Shown: piece after piece, positions 40,946 through 50,184 of the stretch
Numbering within the stretch: the stretch's first letter is position 1
Layout: each line of letters begins with the position of its first letter
Assembly: GCF_033954455.1 (NCBI RefSeq)
Contig: NZ_CP121473.1
Coordinates: 2,466,501-2,530,500, forward strand
From: Thiorhodovibrio litoralis
GTDB lineage: Bacteria > Pseudomonadota > Gammaproteobacteria > Chromatiales > Chromatiaceae
Direction: 5' to 3'
DNA: 64,000 nt
Program-made: the position numbers and the translations under genes
Notes under the pieces: generated by a model
Databases searched by the model: none
What the model was told of the DNA's origin: nothing
The model's input: the letters and a program-made list of their open reading frames with translations, nothing else

Positions 40946-43648
40946 ATGAAGATGAACGATGTCCGCTTTGATGATCCGAAACTGGCGTCCCAGCAAATGA
41001 TGGACGATTCCCTGAAACAACGCATCCAGACCGCCTGTAACCGCATCGCGCCAGTGTGGCCGTTGGACCGCTTCGTCGCGGTCAACCCCTTCCACGGATT
41101 GGTCGATCAGCGCTTTCAGCAGGCGGCTGCGACACTGCGCCGCATCAGCGGGTCGCGCATGTACATGCCGCGGGCGTATTACCGCGAGCAAATCGACGCA
41201 GGAAGGATCATCGATGCCGATTTGCAGGCAGCGGCGCGCCACTGTGGCAGTGAGCTGAGCCCGGCAAAGCTGCGCGAGGCGGCCACGGAAGAACCCACGC
41301 CCACGCCGCAGGTGCCGCTGCTGACCGCCATGCTCGACGAGCAGGATGCCGATGACTGGTCGAGCTTTGTGGTGGAGCGCATCAGTCACCATTGCGCCGC
41401 CTTCTACGACATGGGGCAGGCGACCTGGAAGCGACCCTGGACCGATCAGTCGCTCTATGCCGCCTGGCGCAGCTTTGCCGCGCTCGACTACAGTGCTGCC
41501 ATGATGGGCCAGCCTGGCATCCGCGCGCGTGTCAAGGCGCTGCCGGAATCACCCTGGGTATGTATCGCCGCAGCGCTGCGTCGACTGGGATTGCCGCGGC
41601 AGGCGCAGCTCGACTACATGCACGCGGCTCTGCTCGATATCGGCGGCTGGGCCGCATGGACCCGCCTGCTGCGCTGGGAGGCCGAACTGGGCGGTGAGCA
41701 AGACGACAGCATCGTCGAACTGCTGGCCATTCGCCTCGCCTGGGACATGCTGGTATTTGAGCACAAGGCCGGGCCCAAGCTGCTCGCGCGCTGGGGAAAT
41801 GTCTGCGAACAGCTCCGCTGCGAGGCACAAGCGGATGCCGGGGAACAGGCCTCTGGTTGCGATCCGCACGGCGAGGCCGAGCGCGCTGTCGACCATATGC
41901 TGCTCACAGCCTTCGAGATTGGCTATCAACGCCGGCTGCTCGCCGCTTTAGCCGACAACAAGCAGGCCGTCGATGGAACAGCAGCGGCGCGACCAGCCGT
42001 GCAGGCCGCCTTCTGCATCGACGTGCGCTCCGAGGTCATCCGCCGCGCGCTCGAGACCATCTGCCCGCAGGGCCAGACGCTCGGGTTCGCTGGATTCTTC
42101 GGGCTGCCGCTCGAGCATGTCCCGCTCGGCGCGGTCGCTCCGCGCTCGCATCTGCCGGTGCTGCTAAGCCCCAAGTACCGGGTTTGCTCCACTCTGCAGG
42201 GCAGCGATGACGATGACGCTGTTCATGCGCTCGCGACCCAACGGCGGCGAAACGGTCTCACCAAGACCTGGAAGGCGTTCAAAATGGGGGCATCGTCGTG
42301 CTTCTCGTTCGTCGAGGCCGCCGGCCTGTTGCTCTACACGCCCAAGATCCTCGCCGACAGCTTCGGCTTTGGTCGACCGGTGCCGGCACCCGATGACCTG
42401 CGCCTGGACGCGGAGCAGACCCGGCAGGTTGGGCCGACGCTGAACGCGTCGCCGCATAGCGCCTGCGCCGGCCATGACCACCAGTTGCACGAGCACCGGG
42501 GGCATGACCACCAGTTGCATGACCACCCCATTGCTGGTGACCAAGCCCATGATGAGGGTTCCCAGGATGGCTGTACACATGGTCAGGGCGAGCAGGCTAT
42601 GGCAATCGGCGGCATTCCGGAGGAAGACCGCATCGGTCTGGCCGAGAACATGCTGCGTGGCATGTCGTTGACGACCGGCTTCGCGCGTCTGGTCCTGCTG
42701 GTCGGCCACGGCAGCACGGTGGTCAACAACCCGCATGCCGCCGGGCTTGACTGCGGTGCCTGCGGCGGCTTGAGCGGTGAGGTCAGTGCCCGCGTCGGCG
42801 CGGCACTGCTCAACGATGCCCAAGTGCGTGCTGGGCTGGCGGAGCGGGGGATTTTTATCCCGGCCGATACCTGGTTCCTGGCCGCGCTGCACGATACCTG
42901 CGTCGACGATATTCGGCTATTCGATACGCATATCTTGCCGGGCGAATATGCCGAGGAACTCGCCGAGTTGCAGAGCTGGCTGGCGCAGGCCGGCGAGCTG
43001 ACGCGGCTGCAGCGGTCCGCCTTGCTGGGGCTCGATGGGCGCTCGCGCCGGGCAATCACGGCCAATATCCGCCATCGCAGCCGCGACTGGTCGCAGGTGC
43101 GCCCTGAGTGGGCACTGGCCGGCTGCGCGGCCTTCATCGCCGCGCCGCGCGAGCGCAGCCGTGGGATCGATCTTGGCGGACGGACCTTTCTGCACGACTA
43201 CGACTGGCAGGCCGATGAAGGCTTCGCGGTGCTGGAGCTGATTATGACCGCGCCCATGGTGGTGGCCGGCTGGATCAACCTGCAGTATTACGGCTCCACC
43301 ACCGACAACCGGCGCTTCGGCAGTGGCAACAAGGTGCTGCACAATGTCGTCGGCGGCGCCATCGGCGTGCTGGAAGGCAACACTGGCGACTTGCGCGTCG
43401 GCCTGCCCATGCAGTCGCTGCATGATGGCAAGCGCTGGGTACACGAGCCAGTGCGCCTGTCGGTGGTGCTCGAAGCCCCGCAGGAGCCCATCGACGCCAT
43501 CATCGACCGCCATGATCTGGTGCGGCAGATGCTCGACAACGGCTGGTTGCATCTGTTCCGCATCGATGAGCAGGGAGCTGTGACCCAGCGTCTACCCGCA
43601 GGCGATGCTGACGCCAGTTGGCAGACACCGCTCGCTGCTGCAGCCTGA
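40946..43648 (+). CDS. dabA: DabA (DUF2309), catalytic subunit of the DAB inorganic carbon transporter, with His-rich insert
   Basis: A protein of 900 residues from the ATG at 40946, preceded by GGAGGAGGAAA. It is the zinc-dependent carbonic anhydrase-like subunit. The zinc ligands read CID (C357, D359), GHGS (H588) and LDCGACGG (C603); the last two are 15 residues apart, as in the Halothiobacillus protein. Between D359 and H588 the protein has a His-rich insert at about 506-551 (AGHDHQLHEHRGHDH, then QLHDHPIAG) encoded partly by a direct repeat. As I recall the spacing in Halothiobacillus, that segment is about 58 residues shorter there. The insert may bind zinc. Confidence 0.9.
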   Translation: MKMNDVRFDDPKLASQQMMDDSLKQRIQTACNRIAPVWPLDRFVAVNPFHGLVDQRFQQAAATLRRISGSRMYMPRAYYREQIDAGRIIDADLQAAARHCGSELSPAKLREAATEEPTPTPQVPLLTAMLDEQDADDWSSFVVERISHHCAAFYDMGQATWKRPWTDQSLYAAWRSFAALDYSAAMMGQPGIRARVKALPESPWVCIAAALRRLGLPRQAQLDYMHAALLDIGGWAAWTRLLRWEAELGGEQDDSIVELLAIRLAWDMLVFEHKAGPKLLARWGNVCEQLRCEAQADAGEQASGCDPHGEAERAVDHMLLTAFEIGYQRRLLAALADNKQAVDGTAAARPAVQAAFCIDVRSEVIRRALETICPQGQTLGFAGFFGLPLEHVPLGAVAPRSHLPVLLSPKYRVCSTLQGSDDDDAVHALATQRRRNGLTKTWKAFKMGASSCFSFVEAAGLLLYTPKILADSFGFGRPVPAPDDLRLDAEQTRQVGPTLNASPHSACAGHDHQLHEHRGHDHQLHDHPIAGDQAHDEGSQDGCTHGQGEQAMAIGGIPEEDRIGLAENMLRGMSLTTGFARLVLLVGHGSTVVNNPHAAGLDCGACGGLSGEVSARVGAALLNDAQVRAGLAERGIFIPADTWFLAALHDTCVDDIRLFDTHILPGEYAEELAELQSWLAQAGELTRLQRSALLGLDGRSRRAITANIRHRSRDWSQVRPEWALAGCAAFIAAPRERSRGIDLGGRTFLHDYDWQADEGFAVLELIMTAPMVVAGWINLQYYGSTTDNRRFGSGNKVLHNVVGGAIGVLEGNTGDLRVGLPMQSLHDGKRWVHEPVRLSVVLEAPQEPIDAIIDRHDLVRQMLDNGWLHLFRIDEQGAVTQRLPAGDADASWQTPLAAAA
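42473..42519 (+). repeat. 30-bp direct repeat inside dabA coding a His-rich segment
   Basis: CATGACCACCAGTTGCA begins at 42473 and again at 42503, so one 30-bp unit is followed by at least 17 bp of a second unit. Both encode HDHQLH. The reading frame is kept. This points to expansion of a metal-binding segment by tandem duplication. Confidence 0.8.
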
Positions 43649-43687
43649 CCTCTCTCCATCTTGCCCGCAACAGGGCAGTCCCCGAAA

Positions 43688-43712
43688 GCGCCCGACCGCC
43701 GCGGTCGGGCGC
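43688..43712 (+). terminator. GC-rich hairpin after dabA
   Basis: GCGCCCGACCG (43688-43698) and CGGTCGGGCGC (43702-43712) form a perfect 11-bp stem with a 3-nt loop 40 nt after the dabA stop. There is no T-run, so termination may be partly Rho-dependent or the hairpin may protect the mRNA end. The remaining 240 nt to the next gene show nothing else certain; AAAGTTT at 43801 only weakly recalls a flagellar sigma factor site. Confidence 0.55.
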
Positions 43713-43948
43713 GCCTCCAGCCCCGATGGCGACGGGTGCGCAGCGTCCCTCCACGCAAACGATTCTGCAATTGGGGGAAGTAGGTCACTTTCCTCCGCTC
43801 AAAGTTTCGCTAGACTTTCGAGAAGGTTTGCGGAAATTGTTGTCCGCGCTTGAATGTTCGACGCGCGTCTGTCAACTTTAGTACCAATGCAATGTCTAGC
43901 GCATGGGGGAGTCGCGCCCTTGCGCTACCACAGGGGACACTTTCATCT

Positions 43949-45565
43949 ATGCGCAAGATTCACGATCTTCCCATCTGGCTGCGGCTGATTGCCGCGTTGT
44001 GGCTGATTCTCCTGCCGGCTTGGACGGGAATGATTTTCTGGGCCTCGCATGAGCAGCGCGCGACCGCCATTCAGGAAGCAGAAGCCTTTTCCGAGACCCT
44101 GCACGAGATCACCATGGCTGGTCTGACCACCCTGATGATCACCGGCATGATCCACCAGCGCGCCGAATTCCTTGACCAGATCATCGAGCTGCGTAACTTA
44201 ACCGATCTGCGCGTGCTCAGGGGGGAGAATGTCGCCAGCCAATACGGCCCAGGGACTGAGGCCGAGCGACCGCGCGATCGCATCGAGCGCCGGGTGCTGG
44301 AGACGGGCGAGCCCTTCGGGGAGCTGTCAGAGGACGGCAACCGATTGCGCAAGGTCATGCCGGTGGTCAGCAGCAAGGATTATCTCGGCAAGAATTGCAC
44401 CATGTGCCATACGGTGGCGCCGGCGGGGTCGGTGCTCGGGGCGGTGTCGCTCGAAATCAGCCTGGAGGATGTCAATCGCCACGTCAATCGCTTCCGGCTT
44501 GAGATTTTCGGGGTCGCCATGGCGCTAAGTGTACCGGTGCTGCTGATGATGTATTTCTTTGTCAAATACTTTGTCACCAAGCCGCTGCACCAAATGACCG
44601 AGGGGCTCCAGGGCATTGCCGAGGGCGATGGCGATCTGACTAGGCGGCTGCAGGTGCGCGGTCAGGATGAAATCGGCCGGGCCTCGGCCGCCTTCAATGC
44701 GATGATGGATAATTTCCGCGAGCTGATCGCCCGAGTGCTGGAGGCGACCCGGCAGCTTGCCGGTTCCGCGGCGGATCTGGCCAGCATCACCGAGCGCACC
44801 AACGAGGGCGTGAGTCGCCAGCGCAACGAGGTTGACCAGCTTGCCACGGCAATGAACGAGATGAGCGCCACCGCGCAGGAGGTTGCTCGCGGCGCGCAGG
44901 AAGGTGCTCAGGCAACCGGCGAGGCCAAAACGGCTGCGGATAATGGGACTCAGGTGGTCTCGGGAGCGATGCACAAGATCGAGCAGCTCGCCGCTGAGGT
45001 GCAGCGGGCGGCCGACGTGATTGCGGAGCTTGGCAAAGATAGCCAGCAGATCGGCAGCGTGCTCGATGTGATTCGCGCCATTGCCGAGCAGACCAACCTG
45101 CTTGCGCTTAATGCGGCGATCGAGGCCGCGCGTGCCGGTGAGGCCGGACGCGGCTTTGCGGTTGTGGCCGACGAGGTGCGCTCGCTGGCAACGCGCACCC
45201 AGACGTCCACCGAGGAAATCCAGACCATGATCGAGCGCCTGCAACAGGCAAGCACCCGTGCGGTCAGGGTGATGCAGGAAAGCCAACGCCATGCCCACTC
45301 GAGTCTGGAGAGCTCGGCCGAGGCCAATCACTCACTCGAGGCCATCACCAGCTCGGCCACCACCATCAATGACGTCAATCTGCAGCTTGCCAGCTCAGCC
45401 GAAGAGCAAAGCGCCGTGGCCGAGGAGATGAACCGCAATGTGACTAGAATCTCGGATGCGGCTGAGGGCAACGCTCGATCCGCCGCCGAGACCAAGGCCG
45501 CCTCCGAGCAGTTGACGACCTTGGCCGCGGAGCTCGAGGCCCTGGTCGAGCGCTTCAAAACCTGA
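43949..45565 (+). CDS. Methyl-accepting chemotaxis protein with a periplasmic haem c motif
   Basis: A chemoreceptor of 538 residues from [10 protein letters not shown]; ATGs upstream give a longer frame without family support. Two membrane helices ([20 protein letters not shown] and [20 protein letters not shown]) enclose a periplasmic sensor with [11 protein letters not shown], a CxxCH haem c site at about 150-154, in a Tll0287/DUF3365-like domain. Then come HAMP ([18 protein letters not shown]) and the signalling hairpin with [20 protein letters not shown]. It probably senses redox state or oxygen, like DcrA of Desulfovibrio. A pentapeptide for CheR is not obvious at the end. Confidence 0.9.
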   Translation: MRKIHDLPIWLRLIAALWLILLPAWTGMIFWASHEQRATAIQEAEAFSETLHEITMAGLTTLMITGMIHQRAEFLDQIIELRNLTDLRVLRGENVASQYGPGTEAERPRDRIERRVLETGEPFGELSEDGNRLRKVMPVVSSKDYLGKNCTMCHTVAPAGSVLGAVSLEISLEDVNRHVNRFRLEIFGVAMALSVPVLLMMYFFVKYFVTKPLHQMTEGLQGIAEGDGDLTRRLQVRGQDEIGRASAAFNAMMDNFRELIARVLEATRQLAGSAADLASITERTNEGVSRQRNEVDQLATAMNEMSATAQEVARGAQEGAQATGEAKTAADNGTQVVSGAMHKIEQLAAEVQRAADVIAELGKDSQQIGSVLDVIRAIAEQTNLLALNAAIEAARAGEAGRGFAVVADEVRSLATRTQTSTEEIQTMIERLQQASTRAVRVMQESQRHAHSSLESSAEANHSLEAITSSATTINDVNLQLASSAEEQSAVAEEMNRNVTRISDAAEGNARSAAETKAASEQLTTLAAELEALVERFKT

Positions 45566-45654
45566 AGTTTATCGCGCTTGCAGCGCGGTTTCGGTTTTCG
45601 CCCGTCATGAGCGGGGGCGGGTGCGGGTGGTGATCCCCGCCCGCGCAGCGATGC

Positions 45655-46584
45655 TCAGCCGTCGGCGTTGATGCGAGCGATCAGCTCCTGCAAGACCGCT
45701 TCCGCGCGGTCGTTGTCGATCTGACAGGTTCCCGCAGCCTGATGGCCGCCGCCGCCGTGTTCCAGCATCAGCTCCCCGACATTGGTCTTGGAGCCGCGGT
45801 CGAAGATCGACTTGCCGGTAGCCATCACGGTGTTCTGCTGTTTGAGACCCCACATCACGTGAATCGAGATGTTGCACTGAGGGTAGAGCGCGTAAATCAT
45901 GAACCGATTGCCGGCCCAGATGGTTTCCTCGCCGCGCAGGTCGAGCACCACCAGATTGCCGTGGACGCTGGCGCAGCGCTGAATCTGCTCCTTGAATTTC
46001 GGCTCCTGCTCGAAGTAAAGATCGACCCGCTCCTTCACGTCCGGCAGCTTCAGGATGTCGTCGATGCCGTGGTTCTTGCAGTAGTCGATCAGGTCCATCA
46101 TCAGCGCGTAGTTGGAAATGCGGAACTCCCGGAAGCGCCCGAGCCCGGTGCGCGCGTCCATCAGGAAATTCAGCAGCACCCAACCGGTGGGATTCAGCAC
46201 CTCCTCCTGGTCGAACTTGGCCGCGTCGCCCTTGTCCACCGCCGCCATCATCTCGTCCCATTCGCGCGGAAAGGCGTCATGCCCGCCATAATGGCGCCAC
46301 ACCACGCGCGCGGCTGAGGGTGCGTCCGGGTCGATGATGTGATTCTCGCGCTTCTCATTGCGTAGCGTCTCGGACAGGTGATGGTCGAACGCGAGATTCA
46401 CGCCCTCGACGTAGGGCAGGTTGGTGGTGATGTCCTGGTCGGTGATCTCGATCTTGCCGTCCTGCATGTCCTTGGGATGGACGAACTTGATGTCGTCGAT
46501 CAAGTTCAGATGCTTGAGCAAGACCGCGCAGACCAGACCGTCGAAATCGCTGCGGGTGACAAGTCGAAATGGCTGTTGGGGCAT
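45655..46584 (-). CDS. DHH-family phosphoesterase
   Basis: A protein of 309 residues from MPQQPFRLVTRSDFDG. The DHH signature includes TRSDFDGLVCAVLL, FDHHLSET and the C-terminal DHHA1 motif GGGGHQAAGTC. Such enzymes hydrolyse short phosphate-containing substrates (oligonucleotides, cyclic dinucleotide products or polyphosphate). The middle has a long acidic insert with DIITDQDITTN-like segments. Substrate not determinable from sequence. It ends toward the chemoreceptor gene on the opposite strand. Confidence 0.75.
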   Translation of the reverse strand: MPQQPFRLVTRSDFDGLVCAVLLKHLNLIDDIKFVHPKDMQDGKIEITDQDITTNLPYVEGVNLAFDHHLSETLRNEKRENHIIDPDAPSAARVVWRHYGGHDAFPREWDEMMAAVDKGDAAKFDQEEVLNPTGWVLLNFLMDARTGLGRFREFRISNYALMMDLIDYCKNHGIDDILKLPDVKERVDLYFEQEPKFKEQIQRCASVHGNLVVLDLRGEETIWAGNRFMIYALYPQCNISIHVMWGLKQQNTVMATGKSIFDRGSKTNVGELMLEHGGGGHQAAGTCQIDNDRAEAVLQELIARINADG

Positions 46585-46914
46585 GAAGATTCTCCGGCTG
46601 CCGCTTATTGGATCGGTAAATATTGCTGGGGATCGCTGGGATGTTGCCGGCAATGATACCCAGTCAGCCGCACCGAGGCGAACGGAGCGCGCCGATCGGC
46701 CGTGCGAATCGCGGATAGCTCGTCCATTGGCTGGTTGCTGGCTCGACAGCGGCGTAGTTGATATGGGGAACCAAATGCCAAGCGTGCCCGGGCGCCAAGG
46801 CGCACGCGCTGCTGTCCGACTCGGGCCTTGGCTCCTTTAGCCGCGCGCTGGAGGAACTCGCCCCGGTCGTGTAACCTTAAATGTTTTCGGGTTTTCCGCG
46901 CTGGAGAATGAGCG
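46585..46914. other. Spacer between divergent DHH and DUF2796 genes
   Basis: About 330 nt with no supported gene. A GC-rich stretch (46790-46815) contains short inverted parts around GCGCACGCGC. No Zur-type palindrome was seen ahead of the DUF2796 gene. Confidence 0.4.
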
Positions 46915-47592
46915 ATGCACCCCCGCCCAAGCTTGTTATTGCTGCTGTTGGTCGCGCTGTCAGGAACTTCTGTGTCCAATGATTCTCGAGCCGGAGATGA
47001 TGATGCCGGCCATCGCTATTCAAGCGATGCAGGGCATCACGGCGCGCATCGCCAACACGATGCCCATGTCCATGGCATCGCTCGCTTGAACCTCGTGCTT
47101 GAGGTAAACGAACTGCACATGGAATTGCTCAGCCCCGCGGCCAATCTGGTCGGTTTCGAGCATCCGCCTGCGTCCGCGGCCAATCAGGCAGCGCTCGATA
47201 ACGCCGTCGCTGCGTTGCGCGATGGCGACCAGCTGTTTCGACTGAATGCGGCTGCGCGCTGCGAGTTGCAGACGGTCGAGATCGTCTCGGATTTACTCAA
47301 AGCCGATTCTCCCGTGCCCGCCGCGCCTCACGTAGATGTCGGCAAGGACCACAGCCATAATGACGAGAATCACGGCCATGATGGCGAGAATTACGAACAT
47401 GTCGCCAGCGCCCATGCCGACATTGACGCCCGCTACCAGTTTGCCTGCGTCAAGCCGCAATCGCTAAAGTCCCTCGATGTGGTGCTGTTCGAGGTCTTTC
47501 CCGGAACCCAAGAACTTCAGGTTCAATTTGTGATCAATGAACATCAAGGTGGCGAAACCCTGACTCGCGCAGACGACGTTCTCCGGTTCTGA
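46915..47592 (+). CDS. DUF2796 (ZrgA-like) exported protein, His-rich
   Basis: A protein of 225 residues with a signal peptide (LLLLLLVALSGTSV). Two His-rich stretches, HHGAHRQHDAHVHG and DHSHNDENHGHDGE, fit metal binding. Family features include LNLVLEVNELHMELLSPAAN, LVGFEHPP and the end FPGTQELQVQFVINEHQGG. ZrgA of Vibrio is linked to zinc uptake. The next two genes on the same strand encode an ABC transporter, so the three are a likely metal-transport operon. Confidence 0.8.
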   Translation: MHPRPSLLLLLLVALSGTSVSNDSRAGDDDAGHRYSSDAGHHGAHRQHDAHVHGIARLNLVLEVNELHMELLSPAANLVGFEHPPASAANQAALDNAVAALRDGDQLFRLNAAARCELQTVEIVSDLLKADSPVPAAPHVDVGKDHSHNDENHGHDGENYEHVASAHADIDARYQFACVKPQSLKSLDVVLFEVFPGTQELQVQFVINEHQGGETLTRADDVLRF

Positions 47593-47632
47593 CCGCCGTT
47601 CTGCAATCATCTTTCGGGCAAATTGCCAAGCT

Positions 47633-48361
47633 TTGGTCATTGATATTCAGAATCTCGAATTCCGCTGGCACCCGCTCGATGCTCCGGTGCTGCGGATTCC
47701 GACGCTGCAGGTGACTGCTGGCGAGCATCTTTTCGTGCGCGGGCCAAGCGGCAGCGGCAAGAGCACGCTGCTGGGGCTGCTCGCCGGGGTGAGCACGGCG
47801 GAGACTGGCTCGGTGCGAGTGCTCGACGGTGCGCTCGAGCGGCTCGGGCAGGTTGAGCGCGACCATTTTCGCGCCGACCATATCGGCTACATCTTTCAGA
47901 TGTTCAATCTGATTCCCTTTCTGTCGGTCATCGACAATGTGCTGCTGCCTTGTCGCTTCTCACGCCGGCGCCGGGAGCGGGCGCTGCAGGCGTCCGGCAG
48001 CTTGACGGGCGAGGCACGGCGCCTGCTCGCGCATCTTGACCTGGACCATCCTGAATTGCTCGGCCGCGCGGTCACCACCCTGAGCGTAGGTCAGCAGCAG
48101 CGGGTCGCGGCGGCGCGTGCGCTGATGGGCGCGCCCGAGTTGGTGATCGCCGATGAGCCGACCTCGGCACTGGACGCGCATCGGCGTGAGTCCTTCATCG
48201 AGTTGCTGTTCGATGAATGCCGTCGCACCGGCGCGACTCTGGTGTTTGTCAGCCACGATGCCGGACTCGAGCCCTTGTTCGATCGCAGCTTTGCGCTGGA
48301 TGAGCGCCAACCGGGTGGCGCGGTACCAATGGCCGGTGAGCCAGGTGAGCCAGGTCGCTGA
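47633..48361 (+). CDS. ABC transporter ATP-binding protein
   Basis: An ATPase of 242 residues of the LolD/MacB class. Walker A is VRGPSGSGKSTLLGLLAG, signature LSVGQQQRVAAARAL, Walker B LVIADEPTSALD and switch VFVSHD. The signature begins LSVGQ rather than LSGGQ. The start is a TTG at 47633 without a strong ribosome site, so the exact N-terminus is uncertain. Between the DUF2796 and permease genes, 40 nt and 3 nt away. Confidence 0.85.
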   Translation: MVIDIQNLEFRWHPLDAPVLRIPTLQVTAGEHLFVRGPSGSGKSTLLGLLAGVSTAETGSVRVLDGALERLGQVERDHFRADHIGYIFQMFNLIPFLSVIDNVLLPCRFSRRRRERALQASGSLTGEARRLLAHLDLDHPELLGRAVTTLSVGQQQRVAAARALMGAPELVIADEPTSALDAHRRESFIELLFDECRRTGATLVFVSHDAGLEPLFDRSFALDERQPGGAVPMAGEPGEPGR

Positions 48362-48364
48362 GCC

Positions 48365-49624
48365 ATGCCAATCCTGATTCTGGCCTGGAAAAGTCTGCTC
48401 AATCGGCGCGTCACTGCCTTGCTGACCATGCTTTCGATCGCACTCAGCGTGACCCTGCTGCTCGGCGTCGAGCGCCTGCGCACCGAGGCCAGAGCGAGCT
48501 TTGCCAGCACCATCTCCGGCACCGACCTCATCGTCGGCGCACGCACCGGGCCGGTGCAGCTGCTGTTGTATTCGGTCTTTCGCATCGGCGATGCCACCAA
48601 CAACATCTCCTGGCGCAGCTATCAAGACATCGCCGAGCTGCCGGGAGTGGCCTGGAGCGTGCCACTGTCACTGGGGGATTCGCATCGCGGTTACCGAGTG
48701 CTAGGCACGACTCAGGACTACTTTGAGCGCTATCACTATGGACGCGATCACCCGCTCGCCTTCGCAAAGGGGAAGCCTTTCAGCGATCTGTTCGACGCGG
48801 TGCTAGGCGCCGAGGTGGCCACCAAGCTCGGCTATCGTGTTGGGGATGCAATCATCGTCGCGCATGGGGCCGCAGATGTCAGTTTCGCGCGCCACGACGA
48901 CAAGCCCTTTCGGGTTTCCGGCATCCTTGCACCAACCGGCACGCCCGTGGATCAGACCGTGCATGTCAGCCTGGAGGCGATCGAAGCGATACACCTCGGC
49001 TGGGAAGGCGGAGCGCCCACGCCGGGCCAGGCGATTTCGGCCCAAGAAGCCCGCGCTGCGGACCTGACGCCCGAAACTATCACCGCAGCCTTGATCGGGC
49101 TCGAGTCCAAGATCGCGACCTTTCAGGTACAGCGCGCCATCAACACCTACCCGCAAGAGCCCCTGCTGGCGATTCTCCCCGGTGTCGCCCTCAGTCAGCT
49201 GTGGTCGCTGATCGCTATGGCCGAGAACGCACTGCGGGTGGTTTCCGCCTTTGTTGTGCTGGTGGGTCTGGTCGGCATGCTGACGGCGCTGCTGACCAGC
49301 CTGAACGAGCGCCGCCGAGAAATGGCCATCCTGCGTTCCGTCGGCGCCCGTCCCTGGCACATCTTCGCCCTGATCATGGGCGAGACCGGCGCACTGATGC
49401 TACTCGGTATGGGGTCTGGCCTAGGCCTGCTCTACGCCATGCTGCTGGCGGCCCAACCCTTGCTGCAAAGCGCCTTCGGCATCTCCATCACCCTCGGCGC
49501 GCCGCCGCCCGGCGAATGGCTGCTACTGGCATCCCTGCTCGCAGCCGGCGTGCTAGTCGGCGCGATTCCCGCCTATCTCGCCTATCGCCGCTCGCTTATC
49601 GATGGCCTGTCCATCCGCTTATGA
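48365..49624 (+). CDS. FtsX/MacB-type ABC transporter permease
   Basis: A permease of 419 residues. An N-terminal membrane helix (VTALLTMLSIALSVTLLLGV) is followed by a periplasmic MacB-PCD-like domain and three C-terminal helices (VVSAFVVLVGLVGMLTALLT, ETGALMLLGMGSGLGLLYAM and WLLLASLLAAGVLVGAIPAY). The typical coupling region LNERRREMAILRSVGA is present. With the preceding ATPase it would move a substrate across the inner membrane or transmit force; a link to zinc is inferred from the DUF2796 neighbour. An IS630 element starts 12 nt after its stop. Confidence 0.85.
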   Translation: MPILILAWKSLLNRRVTALLTMLSIALSVTLLLGVERLRTEARASFASTISGTDLIVGARTGPVQLLLYSVFRIGDATNNISWRSYQDIAELPGVAWSVPLSLGDSHRGYRVLGTTQDYFERYHYGRDHPLAFAKGKPFSDLFDAVLGAEVATKLGYRVGDAIIVAHGAADVSFARHDDKPFRVSGILAPTGTPVDQTVHVSLEAIEAIHLGWEGGAPTPGQAISAQEARAADLTPETITAALIGLESKIATFQVQRAINTYPQEPLLAILPGVALSQLWSLIAMAENALRVVSAFVVLVGLVGMLTALLTSLNERRREMAILRSVGARPWHIFALIMGETGALMLLGMGSGLGLLYAMLLAAQPLLQSAFGISITLGAPPPGEWLLLASLLAAGVLVGAIPAYLAYRRSLIDGLSIRL

Positions 49625-49713
49625 CGATGACCACTAGTACCTTATTTCGGCTTATGTTGCGAAAACAAGCCGCTAGTGGTATCTCTTAGAGCATTGCAGA
49701 AGGAGATACCGCT

Positions 49714-50184
49714 ATGGCAAAGAAATATGTAGTCCGTCTCAGCGATGAAGAGCGTGGTTTGTTGGAAGACCTGGTGAGCAAAGGGCAAGCGGCGGCGCAG
49801 AAGATCAAACATGCGAATGTATTGCTCAAGGTCGATGCCGAAGGTGCGAATTGGAGCGATGCACAAGCCGCTGAGGCGTTCGGTTGCGCGCCGCGCACGG
49901 TCTTCAGCATTCGCGAGCGGTTCGTCGAACAAGGATTTGAAGCGGCGCTTTCACGCAAGCAACGTGAGCGCCCGAGCTGCGAGCCCCTGCTCGATGGGGA
50001 AAAGCAGGCGCGGTTGGTGCAAATTGCCTGTAGCGAGCCGCCTCCCGGATACGCGCGCTGGACGTTGAATTTACTCGCGGGGAAGTTGGTGGAACTGGAT
50101 GTCGTTGAGAGCATCTCGGCACCCACGGTGATGCGCGCACTAAAAAAAACGCACTCCAACCGCATCGGCGCAAGTGCTGGGTGA
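49714..50184 (+). CDS. IS630 transposase, N-terminal frame
   Basis: The first frame encodes 156 residues with the HTH region (YVVRLSDEERGLLEDLVSKG, AEAFGCAPRTVFSIRERFVE). It ends at 50184. A run of eight A (50142-50149) near its end allows a minus-one slip so that ALKKTHSN... becomes ALKKNALQPHRRKCWVIPPG and reads on into the second frame, making a fusion transposase. Without the slip only the DNA-binding half is made. Confidence 0.85.
   Translation: MAKKYVVRLSDEERGLLEDLVSKGQAAAQKIKHANVLLKVDAEGANWSDAQAAEAFGCAPRTVFSIRERFVEQGFEAALSRKQRERPSCEPLLDGEKQARLVQIACSEPPPGYARWTLNLLAGKLVELDVVESISAPTVMRALKKTHSNRIGASAG

Noticed and set aside
43801-43830. Flagellar sigma factor promoter for the chemoreceptor
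   Set aside because: AAAGTTT is present but the expected downstream element is poorly matched.
46860-46914. Zur operator ahead of the DUF2796 gene
   Set aside because: No palindrome resembling a Zur site could be seen.
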